From Hordeum vulgare subsp. vulgare (taxonomy: Eukaryota > Streptophyta > Magnoliopsida > Poales > Poaceae): DNA of 64,000 bases. Shown one piece after another: positions 9,626-20,930 of this stretch. The notes beneath the pieces were generated by a model. The model ran no database searches. It was given only the letters and a program-made list of their open reading frames with translations, and was not told where the DNA came from. The DNA is taken from NCBI RefSeq assembly GCF_904849725.1, contig NC_058524.1, positions 355,381,823 to 355,445,822 of the forward strand, read 5' to 3'. Made by a program: the position numbers and the translations under genes. The first letter of the stretch is position 1; each line of letters starts with the position of its first letter.

Positions 9626-10988
9626 CCCTTTTATTCCATTGTTGATGGGTGATTATTTGGTTTTCGCATTCATCATTGCATCATCCGCATCAATCGCATT
9701 GCATCAGCACTCCATTGTCGTCAGTTTTCAAAAAAAAACTTGCATCCGTTATTAGTTGCTGGTTATCTCTGTTTTGTCGTTGACCGTTTTAAGACCATCC
9801 AAACACGAACGCGCCCGCGAAATCATTAAAATACTTGTTTTTAAAGGTGTGTATAAAATATTATCGGATTGGGTAGAAAGTTAGCATGAGGTCTTGTTTT
9901 ATTGTAGGTAGACCTCCTGCCAAATTTCGTCGCAATTGGAGGTCGTTTGCTACCCGAACGGTCGTCCGTAGCGGCACTGTCATCGGAATACTTTTGGGAC
10001 GTTTTTTGGTTTTTCGAAAAACATGTCATGGGCCCAAACCTCCCTCTCTTCTCAGCCCACAACCACTCTACATAGCCCACCATATCCCAGCTAGCCCCTC
10101 CGCTTCCCCAACATCCGATCTAACCGAAGGGTCCAGATGCCCCTAAAGCTAACCTACTTGCTATATGTAGTCTATTCCTAGTCATTTTAGCCAAACCCTA
10201 GCCCTAGCCTACCCTAAGCCCGCATCATTGCCGCCTATTTGTCCCTCCTCGGGATCCTCCCACATCCCCTCGCAGCCAACCAACGCCGATCCCCTCGCAA
10301 CAAACCAGCGAGCTCCCCTGTGTCGAGCCAACACCATCGCACAGCCGCCTTCATTCGTGGAAACTAGAGCAAGCAGTAGCAGCCAGCCGCGGAGCTGCCC
10401 CCCTCCCCCCAAGCATCGGCCTTGGCTTGCTGGAGCAAACTACGCGCCCATGGCGCTCAATCACCTGTGCCTTCGAAGCCGTCCCCGCGCCCACAATCCC
10501 TAGAGGAGAGGAGCTCCTCCACGTCAAGCTCCTGGCCGAGCCTCGCCCCGTCGCTATCTCGCATGTACACTTGCGCCATGGACTAGTACCCCCTACACTC
10601 CTTCCCTCTGCTCGCCCGCACCGGGCGCCTCGACATCCTGCTCACGCCGATAAGTAGAACCGTCGGATTCCACCAGCAGCACCTCGTCGCGCTCCCTCTC
10701 CTCTCTGCCTGACCAGGAGACCGGCGTCGTGGAGAGGCTGCTTCCGCACCGCCGACCCTCCTTGGCCAGACCCGCTCCCAAGCCTACCATCCTTGCCTCG
10801 CCTCTCCTACCTCAGCTCGAGTAGGAACCCATTGCTAGCAGACGCCATCTCATGCAGATCTCGTCGGGAATGGGGCTGCCCTAGCTAGGTCAGCCGGATC
10901 CGGCAGGGCCGTGCCATCTTCGCCATCAAAGCATCACGAGGTCGCGGAGTGCCCCCGGCAGCTGTCATGGCAGCCGTTGAGTGCGCCA
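9626..10988 (+). mobile_element. Large gypsy LTR-like block, left part (interrupted by element A)
   Basis: This noncoding block has a GCATCATCCGCATCAATCGC run near 9685, a conserved-looking segment near 9840-10030, and a GC-rich, CCCTCCC-rich stretch (10060-10980) similar to a transcribed leader. It is cut at 10988 by element A and continues at 17873. The 5-bp target CGCCA occurs once on each side of A, which shows the two parts were contiguous. ORFs in both directions here reflect GC content. The family is not identified. Confidence 0.45.
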
Positions 10989-12637
10989 TGATACGTATCA
11001 AATGTATCTATATTTTTTGATGGTTTCACGCTATTATCTTGTCATCTTTGGATGTTTTGTGTACCTTTTATATCTTTTTGGGACTAACATATTAATTCAG
11101 TGCCAAGCGCCCGTTCCTGTTTTTTCTGTGTTTTTGGCTCTTTTCATATCTGATTTTGGAACGGAGTCCCAACGGAATAAAATCCCCGGAATGATTTTTT
11201 CCTGAACGGAAGAAGATCAGGGGGCCTGTGGGCCAAGCGAGGAGGGCTCCAGGGAGCCCACAAGCCCCCACTCCGACACCAGGGGGAGGCGGCGGTGGTA
11301 GGGCTTGTGGCCACCCTGGCGCCCCCTGACCTAGATCTTTGGTTACATATTCCCTAAAATACAGCAAAAATCAGGAGATCCACGAAAATACTTTTCCGCC
11401 GCCGCAAGCTTCCGTTTCCGCGAGATCTCATCTGGAGACCCTTCACGGTGCCCTGCCGGAGGGGACTTTGGAGTTGGAGGGCTTCTTCATCATCACCATC
11501 GCCCCTCCAATGACTCGTGAGTAGTTCACTTCAGACCTACGGGTCCGTAGTTAGTAGCTAGATGGCTTCTTCTCTCTCTTGGATCTTCAATACAAAGTTC
11601 CCCATGATCTTCATGGAGATCTATCCAATGTAGTCTTCTTTGGCGGTGTGTTTGCCGAGATCCGATGAATTGTGGATTTGTGTTCAGATTATCTATGATA
11701 TATATTTGAGTCTTTGCTGATTTCTTATATGCATGATTTGATATCCTTGTAAGTCTATCGGAGTCTTGGGTTTTGTTTGGCCAACTAAATCTATGATTCT
11801 TGCAATGGGAGAAGTGCTTGGTTTTGGGTTCTTACCATGTGGTGACCTTTCCGAGTGACAGTAGGGGCAACACGGCACACATTGAGTGGTTGCTATCAAG
11901 GGTAACAAGGTGGGCTCTGTCGTTGATATGAGATTGTCCATCTACATCATGTCACCTTTCTTAAGGCGTTACTCTGTTCTTTTGGACTTAATACACTAGA
12001 TGCATGCTGGATAGCGGTCGACGTGTGGAGTAATAGTAGTAGATGCAGAAACTATCGGTCTACTTGTTTGGGACGTGATGCCTATAGATATAATCATTTC
12101 CATAGATATAATCACGACTTTGTGCGATTCTATCAATTGCTCGAAAATAATTTGTTCACCCACCGTCTACTTGCTTTCATGAGAGAAGCCACTAGTAAAC
12201 ACTACGGCCCCCGGGTCTATTCTCATCTATCATTTACACCTCCGCTTTTACTTTGCTTTGTTACTTTGTTGCTTTCAGTTCTCACTTTGCAAACAATCTA
12301 TACGGGATTGACAACCCCTTCATAGCATTGGGAGCAGGTTCTTTGTGTTTGTGCAGGCACTTGCGATTCTCCTCCACTGGATCGATACCTTGGTTCTCAA
12401 AACTGAGGGAAATACTTACCACCGCTGCGCTACATCACCCTTTCCGCTTCGAGGGAACACCAAGGCAAGGCTCCAAGGCCGCGGGGAAATCCTTTGCATA
12501 TTTTCCTAGGAAGTTCCTAAAGGCGTAGCTGTAGCAGAATGATTCCTGGTGCTGTTGCTGAGGAGAATCAAGACAAGAACAGTCTCCCATGAGCACGTGT
12601 TTCTGGCGCCGTTGGAAGGTCTTTTGTTGCAGTAGCA
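10989..12637 (+). repeat. Element A 5' LTR (1649 bp)
   Basis: It begins TGATACGTATCAAATGTATC and ends TTGTTGCAGTAGCA. Homology with the 3' LTR stops exactly at the terminal CA, which defines the boundary. ORFs inside it at 12023-12528 have counterparts in the 3' LTR and are accidental. Confidence 0.9.
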
Positions 12638-12647
12638 GAAGTATTTC

Positions 12648-12665
12648 TGGCGTCATTGCCGGGGA
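12648..12665 (+). promoter_or_regulatory. Primer-binding site of element A
   Basis: TGGCGTCATTGCCGGGGA lies 10 nt inside the LTR end. It resembles the tRNA-Asp-type primer site TGGCGCCGTTGCCGGGGA used by Athila-lineage elements, with two substitutions. The 10-nt offset is the same in element C. Confidence 0.75.
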
Positions 12666-12854
12666 GGAGAGATCAAGATCTATCCAAGTAGGTCTCACAA
12701 ACTCATCTCCTGCATTTACTTTTTTGCCAGTTGCCTCTCGTTTTCCTCTCCCCCACTTCACATTTGCCGTTTTCATTTTCCTTTTTCCTTTGTCGTTTCC
12801 TTTCGCCTATTTCACTCTCTCTTCCTGCTCGTTTGTGTGTGAGATAGTCCATCA

Positions 12855-13538
12855 ATGGCTAGACCCACCATTCCAAACGATACTCTTGAGAATGAAGTTC
12901 TCAATTTCAGGCAGAATGAGGAAGAAAATTTAAAGGACGCTTGGTACAGGATTTGCAAGGCTCAAAGTAGATCTACTTGTAAGCAATCCACTACCGTCCT
13001 CCTTCGCAGTTTCTATGTTGGGATTTCTCCTTGGAATAGGTATATCCTTGACACCGTTGTAGGCAGAAATTTTCTGGGGAGCCATACTGTTGACTCCTAT
13101 AGAGCTATCATGAATTTTGTAGGCTCACCCCGGCTCATGGTTAATGGAACTACCTTGACCTTGGAACACGTGATGCAAAGGCTTGACGCTATTGAAAGCA
13201 AAATTGCCACAGTTGAACTTATTGAGGGTTTGGATAGAAAGATCCACAATCAAATTACTCAGTACGGATCCAAAGTGGGAAATTTTTTGAAAAATTTAAG
13301 GGAGAAGGAACTTATAGTTAATGATTCCTCTAGAATTCGCAAATTAGAAGATGTCATAACCAACTTCGGTTATGCTTTTGCCGCTCTGCAAAATACTCCA
13401 AATCTCACTCTTAAAAAGACCGTCAAGTCTGTTTTTGTTCCTAAAGCTAGTGGTGAGTCATCCAATAAAGATGAAGATCTTAAGATGATAAATGATCACA
13501 CTACTTATGGTTTGAGCACCAAAGATGACTATACGTGA
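12855..13538 (+). CDS. gag: Gag-like protein of element A (227 aa, intact)
   Basis: The ORF runs without a break from ATG 12855 (MARPTIPNDTLENEV) to TGA 13536-13538. Residues about 20-80 (ENLKDAWYRICKA through RSFYVGISPWNRYILD) resemble the C-terminal half of an Athila/Ty3 gag core: a W-x-x-[FI] helix, then FYxG[LI]-P and a D-x-x-x-G block. Residues about 95-170 are charged and helical with hydrophobic spacing that suggests a coiled coil. No zinc knuckle is present. Autonomous Athila Gag is much longer, so this is a shortened or specialised version. The start is the first ATG after the primer site with G at +4; about 190 nt of leader precede it. It is the only ORF of the element. Lack of stops or frameshifts implies recent activity or selection. 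A structural role in packaging is inferred. Confidence 0.75.
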   Translation: MARPTIPNDTLENEVLNFRQNEEENLKDAWYRICKAQSRSTCKQSTTVLLRSFYVGISPWNRYILDTVVGRNFLGSHTVDSYRAIMNFVGSPRLMVNGTTLTLEHVMQRLDAIESKIATVELIEGLDRKIHNQITQYGSKVGNFLKNLREKELIVNDSSRIRKLEDVITNFGYAFAALQNTPNLTLKKTVKSVFVPKASGESSNKDEDLKMINDHTTYGLSTKDDYT

Positions 13539-13549
13539 TTCCATCACCT

Positions 13550-13602
13550 TTTGCCTAGCTAAGGGCGTTAAACAGAAGCGCTTGTTGGGAGGCAACCCAA
13601 CG
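13550..13602 (+). promoter_or_regulatory. Conserved post-ORF box with short hairpin, element A
   Basis: Immediately after the gag stop comes a box with GCCTAGCTAAGGGCGTTAAA and GGGAGGCAACCCAA. Closely similar sequence follows the ORF region in element E (63478-63527, minus strand) and, more diverged, in C (44699-44750). In A it contains a perfect hairpin: GTTGGG 13584-13589, loop AGGCAA, CCCAAC 13596-13601. Function unknown. Confidence 0.55.
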
Positions 13603-14191
13603 AATCTATACTTTTCTTTCTGTTTAGTGTTTTCCACACTTTCATAATTCTGTTATGATTGTGTTTTTTGTGTTTTTATTTGCGTTTGTGCCAAGCAAAA
13701 CCGTTATGATTAGTCTTGAGGATGATCGTTTGGTCATGCTGGAAAAGACAGAAACTTTATGCTCACGAAAAGAATTTTCATTTTGTTTCTGTAAGAGCTT
13801 TTGAGTTGATTTTTTTTGCTGATGATTTCTACCCAAATTCTTCAGACTGTCGTAATGTTTCAGAATTTTTGAAGTACCAGAGGTATATGAAATATACAGA
13901 TTTCTACATACTTATCTGCTGTTAACAGATTCTGTTTTTGTTGTGTTGGTTGCTTATTTTGATGAAACTATGGATAGTATCGGGGGGTATTAGCCATGGA
14001 AGATTGAAAATACAGTAACTAAACATCAGCATAATTAGAATTTAAGTTTGCTACAGTACCTAAGGAAGTGGTGGTTTGGTTTCTCATACTAATGTTATCA
14101 CGAGTTTCTGTTTAAGTTTCGTGTTGTGAAGTTTTCAAGTTTTGGGTGAAGTTCTTATGGACAAAGAGATAACAAGTGGCAAGAGCTCAAT

Positions 14192-14273
14192 CTTGGGGAT
14201 GCCCAAGGCACCCCAAGATATTCAAGGATGCCGTAAAAGCCTAAGCTTGGGGATGCCCCGGGAAGGCATCCCC
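14192..14273 (+). promoter_or_regulatory. Internal polypurine-tract copies and GGGGATGCC hairpin, element A
   Basis: CTTGGGGATGCC occurs at 14192 and AAGCTTGGGGATGC at 14243-14256. The latter is identical over 14 nt to the 3' polypurine tract at 16201-16214. The second copy forms a perfect 9-bp hairpin: GGGGATGCC 14249-14257, 7-nt loop, GGCATCCCC 14265-14273. The same hairpin exists in E and, one pair shorter with a different loop, in C. Confidence 0.65.
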
Positions 14274-14442
14274 TCTCTCGTCTTCAATCCATCGGTAACG
14301 TTACATGGGGCTATATTTTTATTCACCACATGTTACGTGTTTTTGCTTGGAGCGTCTTGTATTGTAGGAGTCTTTTTTTGTGTCACAATCATCCTTGCTT
14401 CCCACGTAGAGAGAGAGACATGCACACAACATGATTTTGTCG

Positions 14443-14544
14443 AGCTTCACTTATATCTTTTGGTAGACAATTCAGCTCGCATGTGCTTCACTTATATCTT
14501 TTGAGCTAGATACTTTTGCTCTGTGTGCTTCACTTATATCTTTT
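14443..14544 (+). repeat. Three copies of motif TGCTTCACTTATATCTTTT, element A
   Basis: Copies start near 14443, 14484 and 14526, about 41-42 bp apart, the second and third identical over 19 nt. Elements C (four copies) and E (two copies) carry the same motif in the same orientation relative to the element and in the same internal location. Confidence 0.75.
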
Positions 14545-16200
14545 AGAGCAGAGAGGTGCGTGCCTTGGTAGTTGATCTATGCTTTGAAAATAGTCTCAAA
14601 AGGGGTAGTTATCCAAAGGGATACGAAAACTTCCACCTTCATGTGCATTGAATAGTTAGAGAAGTTTGGTTCATCTCAATTAGTTTTGATTTGTGGTTTT
14701 GGTAATATTGAAGTCATTCTAGTAAGGTGTTGTGGATCTAGAAATACTTGTGTTGAAGTTAGGGATTCCCGTAGCATGCACGTATGGTGAACCGCTATGT
14801 GATGAAATCTGAGCATGACTAGTCTATTGATTGTCATCCTTTGTGTGTTGGTCGGGATCGCGCGATGGTTTATACCTACCAACCCTTCCCCTAGGAGTAT
14901 GCGTTGAATGCTTTGTTTCGATTACTAATAAAACTTTTGCAACAAGTATATGAGTTCTTCATGACTAATGTTGAGTCCATGGTTTATATGCACTTTCACA
15001 TGCCACCATCACTATCTTAGTGTCGTGCAACTTTCGCCGGTGCACAATAACCCACCATTAGCCTCCCTCAAAACAGCCACCATACCTACCTACTATGGCT
15101 TTTTCAAAGTCATTCCAAGATATATTGCAATGCAACTACCACCATAACATGTGCCACCATGTCTACATTGCCATTGCATGATCGTAAGATAGCTAGCATG
15201 ATGTTTCCATTAATGTCTATGCCATGCTAGATCATTGCCACGGTACACTACCGATGGAATTCCATATAGAGTCGTTGTTGCTCTCAGTTTTGAGTTCAAA
15301 GTGTGATGACCATCATTAATGGAGCATTGTCCCATGTGAGGAAATAAAAGAGTCCAAAGAAGCCCACCAATATATAAAAAAAGAGAAAAAAGAGGACAAA
15401 GAGCCCACCAAAAAAATGAGAGAAAAAGAGAGAAGGGACAATGTTACCACTTTTTCCATCCTTGTGCATATTAAGCACCATGATCTTCATCATTGAGAGT
15501 CTCTCGTTTTGTCACCACCATATAGCTAGTGGGAAATATTGATTATATAACTTGGCTTGTATATTCCAATGATAGGCTTACTCAAAATTGCCTTAGGTCT
15601 TAGTGAGCAAGCAAGTTGGATGCGCACCCACTAGTTTTCTTTAAGAGCTTTCACATACTCTAAGCTCTAGTGCATCATTTGTATGGCAATACCTACTCAT
15701 TCACATTGATATCTATTGATGAGCATCTCCATAGCTCATTGATATGCCTAGTTAATGTGACTATCTTCTCTTTTTTTTGTCTTGCAACCTCCACCACACT
15801 CTACACCACTTGTAGTGCTAAAACCATGGCTCACGCTCACATATTGCATGAGAGTTGAAAAGGTTTGAGAAAGTAAAGGTGTGAAACAATTACTTGGCCA
15901 ATACTGGGGTTGTGCATGATTTAAACTCGTTGTGCAATGATGATAGAGCATAGCCAGACTATATGCTTTTGTAGGGATAACTTTCTTTTGGCCTTGTTAT
16001 TTTGAAAGTTCATGATTACCTTGCTAGTTTGCTTGAATTATTATTGTTTCCACGTCAATAGCAAACTATTGTTTTGAATCTAATGGATCTGAACATTCAC
16101 GTCACATAAGAGGAGTTACAAAGGACATCTATGCTAGGTAGCATGAAAGCATCAAAAATTAATTCTTTACCACTTCCCTACTCGAGGACGAGCAGGAGTT
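14545..16200 (+). other. Noncoding 3' internal region of element A
   Basis: No gene is visible over 1.65 kb. It contains a T-rich, purine/pyrimidine-skewed run (15350-15440) and aligns in order with E (minus, 60880-62500). Short ORFs such as 15296-15493 have no recognisable domain. Confidence 0.6.
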
Positions 16201-16214
16201 AAGCTTGGGGATGC
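16201..16214 (+). promoter_or_regulatory. 3' polypurine tract of element A
   Basis: AAGCTTGGGGATGC sits one nucleotide before the 3' LTR start at 16216, the normal place for plus-strand priming. Confidence 0.8.
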
Positions 16215-16215
16215 T

Positions 16216-17867
16216 TGATACGTCTCAAATGTATCTATAATTTTTGATGGTTTCACGTTGTTATCTTGTCATCTTTGGATGTTTTATGTACCTTTTACAT
16301 CACTTTCGGGACTAACTTATTAATTCAGTGCCAAGTGTCAGTTCCTGTTTTTTCTGTGTTTTTGGCTCTTTTCAGATCTGATTTTGGAACGGAGTCCAAA
16401 TGGAATAAAATCCCCGAAATGATTCTTTCCCGAACGGAAGAAGATCAGGGAGCTTGTGGGCCAAGCCAGGAGGGATCCAGGGAGCCCACAAGGCCCCACT
16501 CCGCCACTAGGGGGAGGCGGCGGTGGCAGGGCTTGTGGCCACCCTGGCACCCCCCTGACCTAGATGCTTGGCCTATATATTCCCTAAAATACAGCAAAAC
16601 ATCACGGGATCCACGAAAATACTTTTCCGCCGCCGCAAGCTTCCGTCTCCGCGAGATCTCATCTGGAGACCCTTCCCGTACCCTGCAGGAGGGGACTTTG
16701 GAGTTGGAGGGCTTCTTCATCATCATCATCGCCCCTCCAATGACTCGTGAGTAGTTCACTGCAGACCTACGGGTCCGTAGTTAGTAGCTAGATGGCTTCT
16801 TCTCTCTCTTGGATCTTCAATACAAAGTTCTCCATGATCTTCATGGAGATCTATCCGATGTAATCTTCTTTGGACGTGTGTTTGTCGAGATCCGATGAAT
16901 TGTGGATTTGTGATCAGATTATCTATGATATATATTTGAGTCTTTGCTGATTTCTTATATGCATGATTTTGTATCCTCGTAAGTCTCTCCGAGTCTTGGG
17001 TTTTGTTTGGCCAACTAGATCTATGATTCTTGCAATGGGAGAAGTGCTTAGTTTTGGGTTCTTACCATGTGGTGACCTTTCCCAGTGACAGTAGGGGCAT
17101 CAAGGCACACATTGAGTGGTTGCCATCAAGAGTAACAAGCTGGGCTCTATCGTTGATATGAGATTGTCCATCTACATCATGTCATCTTGCTTAAGGCGTT
17201 ACTCTGTTCTTTTGGACTTAATACACTAGGTGCATGTTGGATAATGGTCGACGTGTGGAGTAATAGTAGTAGATGCAGAAAGTATCGGTCTACTTGTTTT
17301 GGACGTGATGCATATAGATATAATCATTGCCATAGATATCGTCACGACTTTGCGCGGTTCTATCAATTGCTCGACAATAATTTGTTCATCCACCGTCTAC
17401 TTGCTTTCATGAGATAAGCCACTAGTAAACACTACGGCCCCCGGGTCTATTCTCATCTATCGTTTACACCTCGACTTTTACTTTGCTTTGTTACTTTGTT
17501 GCTTTCAGTTCTCACTTTGCGAACAATCTATAAGGGATTGACAACCCCTTCATAGCGTTGGGAGTAGATTCTTTGTGTTTGTGCACGCTCTTGCGATACT
17601 CCTATACTGGATCTATACCTTGGTTCTCAAAACTGAGGGAAATACTTACCACCGCTGCGCTACATCACCCTTTCCGCTTCGAGGGAACACCAATGCAAGG
17701 CTCCAAGGCCGCGGGGAAATCCTTTGCATATTTTCCTAGGAAGTCCCTAAAGACGTAGCTGTAGCAGAAGGATTCCTGGTGCCGTTGCTGAGGAGAATCA
17801 AGACAAGAACAGTCTCCCGTGAGCACTTGTTTCTGGCGTCGTTGGAAGGTCTTTTGTTGCAGTAGCA
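16216..17867 (+). repeat. Element A 3' LTR (1652 bp)
   Basis: It begins TGATACGTCTCAAATGTATC and ends TTGTTGCAGTAGCA. It is collinear with the 5' LTR and followed directly by CGCCA. Confidence 0.9.
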
Positions 17868-17872
17868 CGCCA

Positions 17873-20260
17873 CTGCAACAAACGAGCAGGAACCAGTCGC
17901 CCCGCCTAGCCTTCCCCATCATAGCATGGGCCCTAAGCCCACTAAGGTGACCCCCACCCAACTGTGCTATCAGTCGCCCGTGCGTGGTATTGTACCCACG
18001 CTCATGCACTGGTTAGGCCCATGTAGAGAATCGGCCCATAGTGGTTTTTTATTAATGTGTGATTTTGCCATTTACTAGAACCTTTAATAAATTACAGAAA
18101 ATGTTATGTTTTAAAAATGTTAATAACGAATTAACCGTGCATCGGATGAGAATAGTTTAGAATTTTGTGTAGATTAATAATATGCCACTTTCATGCATGT
18201 TAAAAATATTTAAACATGATGCTTGAATTGATTTACGTGATGCCATATTAAAAATGCTTTAATTCGTAGCTAATTAACCTTGCACCAGATTAAAATGATT
18301 TCTACATGTAAAATACTTAGATTGCAGTAGTTTGACAATAACCAACTTGCACACATGTTTAAAATGTTTAACTTGTTGTTTCATTTAATTTGCATTAATT
18401 GCCATGTTAAAACGGTTTCTCTCATAGCTAATTAACTATAGATCCGATTAAAATACTTTATATATGTAACTTGGCTAGAAAAATGTGTAGAATAACATTG
18501 TGGTATTTATTTTCCTGTTTAACAACACTAGAATTTTCTTTTAGGCAGATCTGTAGCAAGTTCAAAATTACATATGCGGACTTGCCGGAATTGTTGTTCG
18601 TTGTTCCGGCCTCATTTAAACTTGCTAGACTATCAAGTAGCGTCATAATATCTTATACATCCATGACTTAATATGTTGTGCCTACCAATTGCATCCATTT
18701 TGCATCTATGTCATATCATCTTGTGTTGCTCATATCTTTTAGGTCGTAGCTCCGTTTTAAATTATCTATATATGTAAATCAACTAGAATGACGTGTAGAA
18801 TTACATGCTCTATTTTATATTTCTATTTAATAAATATAATACATGTTTGAGGCAGAACTAAACCAATTTAGAAATTAAAACATGGGGTTATTTCAGAAAT
18901 GATATATGTTGTTTCTGACCACATTCAAAATGCCTAGATAGCTAGTTTAATTGTGCTTCACCTCTTGCCATGTTTAACAACATTTAAAATTGTCGTGTAC
19001 CTAAACGGGAGTGAACTAAGTAATTCAAGTGTTGAGTTTCGTCAATATGAAACTCGTTGCATATTGAGATTCAATTAAAGTGTAGTGTTTGATTGTTGTG
19101 AATTGTCATGTCGTGCCTTGTATAATTAAATTTTACATGCATCATATATGTTGTGCATCATGTCATGCATATATTGTGGTGTTTACTATGAGTTCGTTGA
19201 TGTTCCAAATTGTTCCTTCTCGATAGAGTTCCGAACCGCTTCGGACTATGAGGATTCGTTCGACTACGTTGGCTCATCTGCTTCATGGATTTGTCCTTCT
19301 TCCAAGCGGGATCACAAGCAAGATGACCATTTTCCTATATAACATTAGTATCAATGTCATGCTAGTTATCTCACTTCTTTCGCTATGTCTCCCTACCTAC
19401 CACTTAAATGTTAGCCTCCCAAAATAGTCGTGAAAAGCCTCTAACATTTTTACAACCCAAAAACCATTGTTTGTCTATGTTACCGCCTACTCAGCCTTAT
19501 GATAGCGTTGCTAGTTGCACGTGCAGTTGCTTCCATGTGAAAACATGGGTTCATTGTTATATCACCATATCATTGCTATTTAAGTTAATGCGCCTATATA
19601 CTTGGTAAAGGCGGAAGGCTTGGCCTTCTAGCTGGGTGTATTGTTCCGCTTTTGCCGCCTTAGTTTTGGCTACCGGTTTTATGTTCCATAAATGAGCTCT
19701 CCTAACATGCTTGGGGTTATTATGGGGACCCCCTAGATTTTTGTTTTGGGATAAAACTTGTCTGGTAAGTCCCAACATTGGTACTATATTTTCCCAACCT
19801 AATAATACTTAAAAACATAGGGTGCCATGAACCTGAGGAGTAACATAATACAGGGAGGGCAAGTGCTGATGGTGCTGGTCCTAAATAGAATTGTGTGCGG
19901 TGTCAATCGGGGTAACTCAGGTGATTTCTATCAAGCCACTATACGCTGCGCTCATCCGATTGTGCCATGAGAACGAGATATGCGGCTCCTATCGGGAACA
20001 TCGGCAGGTCGGGCAACCTTGCTGGATTTGTTTTACCTTTCTTGAATGTCTTGTGCTAGAGATTCCGATGATACTTTGGGCTATCTCGACGTTGAGGTTT
20101 TCCACTAGGAACCCGAGGAGATCACGGATTTTCCGTGGTTGAGGTTATTCCATCGCAGTGTGTGGTAGTTTGTGATGGACTAGTTGGAGCACCCCTGCAG
20201 GGTTAAATCTTTTGGAAAGTCGTGCTCGCGGTTATGTGGCAAACATGGAAACTTTGTGGC
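17873..20260 (+). mobile_element. Large gypsy LTR-like block, right part
   Basis: This continues the block cut by element A. 18050-19100 is AT-rich with repeating words (GTTAAAA, TAATTAAC). 19560-20240 contains CCTATATACTTGGTAAAG, GCTCATCCGATTGTGCCATG and GAGCACCCCTGCAGGGTTAA, which I recognise as parts of a common long Triticeae gypsy LTR or leader. No coding sequence is supported. The block ends near 20260, where Tat-type internal sequence starts; its terminal dinucleotides are not defined. Together with 9626-10988 it would be about 3.7 kb. Confidence 0.45.
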
Positions 20261-20930
20261 CCGAATAGATGGTCGTGTTGAGGGGGCCACATCGACGGTG
20301 CAGTCCCCTCCTCGAGATCAAGCTCAAGGGTGGCCGTAACAAGCTCCATGCACTGACGGGCCCGACGAGGCATCCCACCTAACCCTATTTTTGCTATTGA
20401 TAAGAGCTCTTATTATAAAGGAATTCTTGCAATATTTTTCCACAATTCATTTTTTTGTTTTAGGTATCAAAAAAAGATCCTAGTGGATCCAAGTCATCAT
20501 GCCCCTTATGCCCTGGGCGACACACGTGCTACAGATCAAACAGATTATTGTCGAAATGATTTGAACTGTTTCAAAGACCCAACATGCATTGTTTTGCATT
20601 GGGCACTTCCATAAACTGATTTAAAGATGAGTTAGTCCACCATAGTTTTTCTTTACGGAAAGATAATGAGATGGCTCCCTGTGCTTTGATTGGGGCCTCA
20701 ACCAGCCCGTGCGACCAATGAGACTAGCGGCATGTGTTGGAAGACCGGTGGATGGAGGACATGCGTACCGCCATCGAACGACGCCGAGAAGCACACCGTT
20801 AATCTGAAAGGCGCAATGGCGTAAACGCTGGCGACCCCGCGCCAGTGCTGGTCAAAACCTACCTTATGAGGTCGGGTGTCTCGCCTTCACTCGCGATGTG
20901 CGATAGGTCCACTGGCGGTCGAGCCAAGCT
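20261..20930 (+). other. Leader or 5' gag remnant of the Tat-type element
   Basis: It contains CTCGAGATCAAGCTCAAGG near 20310, as found in Tat-type gag leaders, and AT-rich sequence at 20390-20470. No frame is open for long. It may include the broken N-terminal part of gag. Confidence 0.35.

Larger units (their letters stand above)
10989..17867 (+). mobile_element. Element A: complete non-autonomous Athila-type LTR retrotransposon
   Basis: Both LTRs are present (10989-12637 and 16216-17867), and the flanks carry an exact 5-bp duplication CGCCA at 10984-10988 and 17868-17872. A primer-binding site at 12648-12665 and a polypurine tract at 16201-16214 are in place. The internal region is only about 3.6 kb and has one intact ORF (12855-13538, gag-like). 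There is no protease, reverse transcriptase or integrase, so it must have moved with enzymes supplied by another element. The LTR sequence is of the Sabrina/WHAM kind by recognition. The LTRs differ by scattered substitutions, indicating insertion some time ago. Confidence 0.9.
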
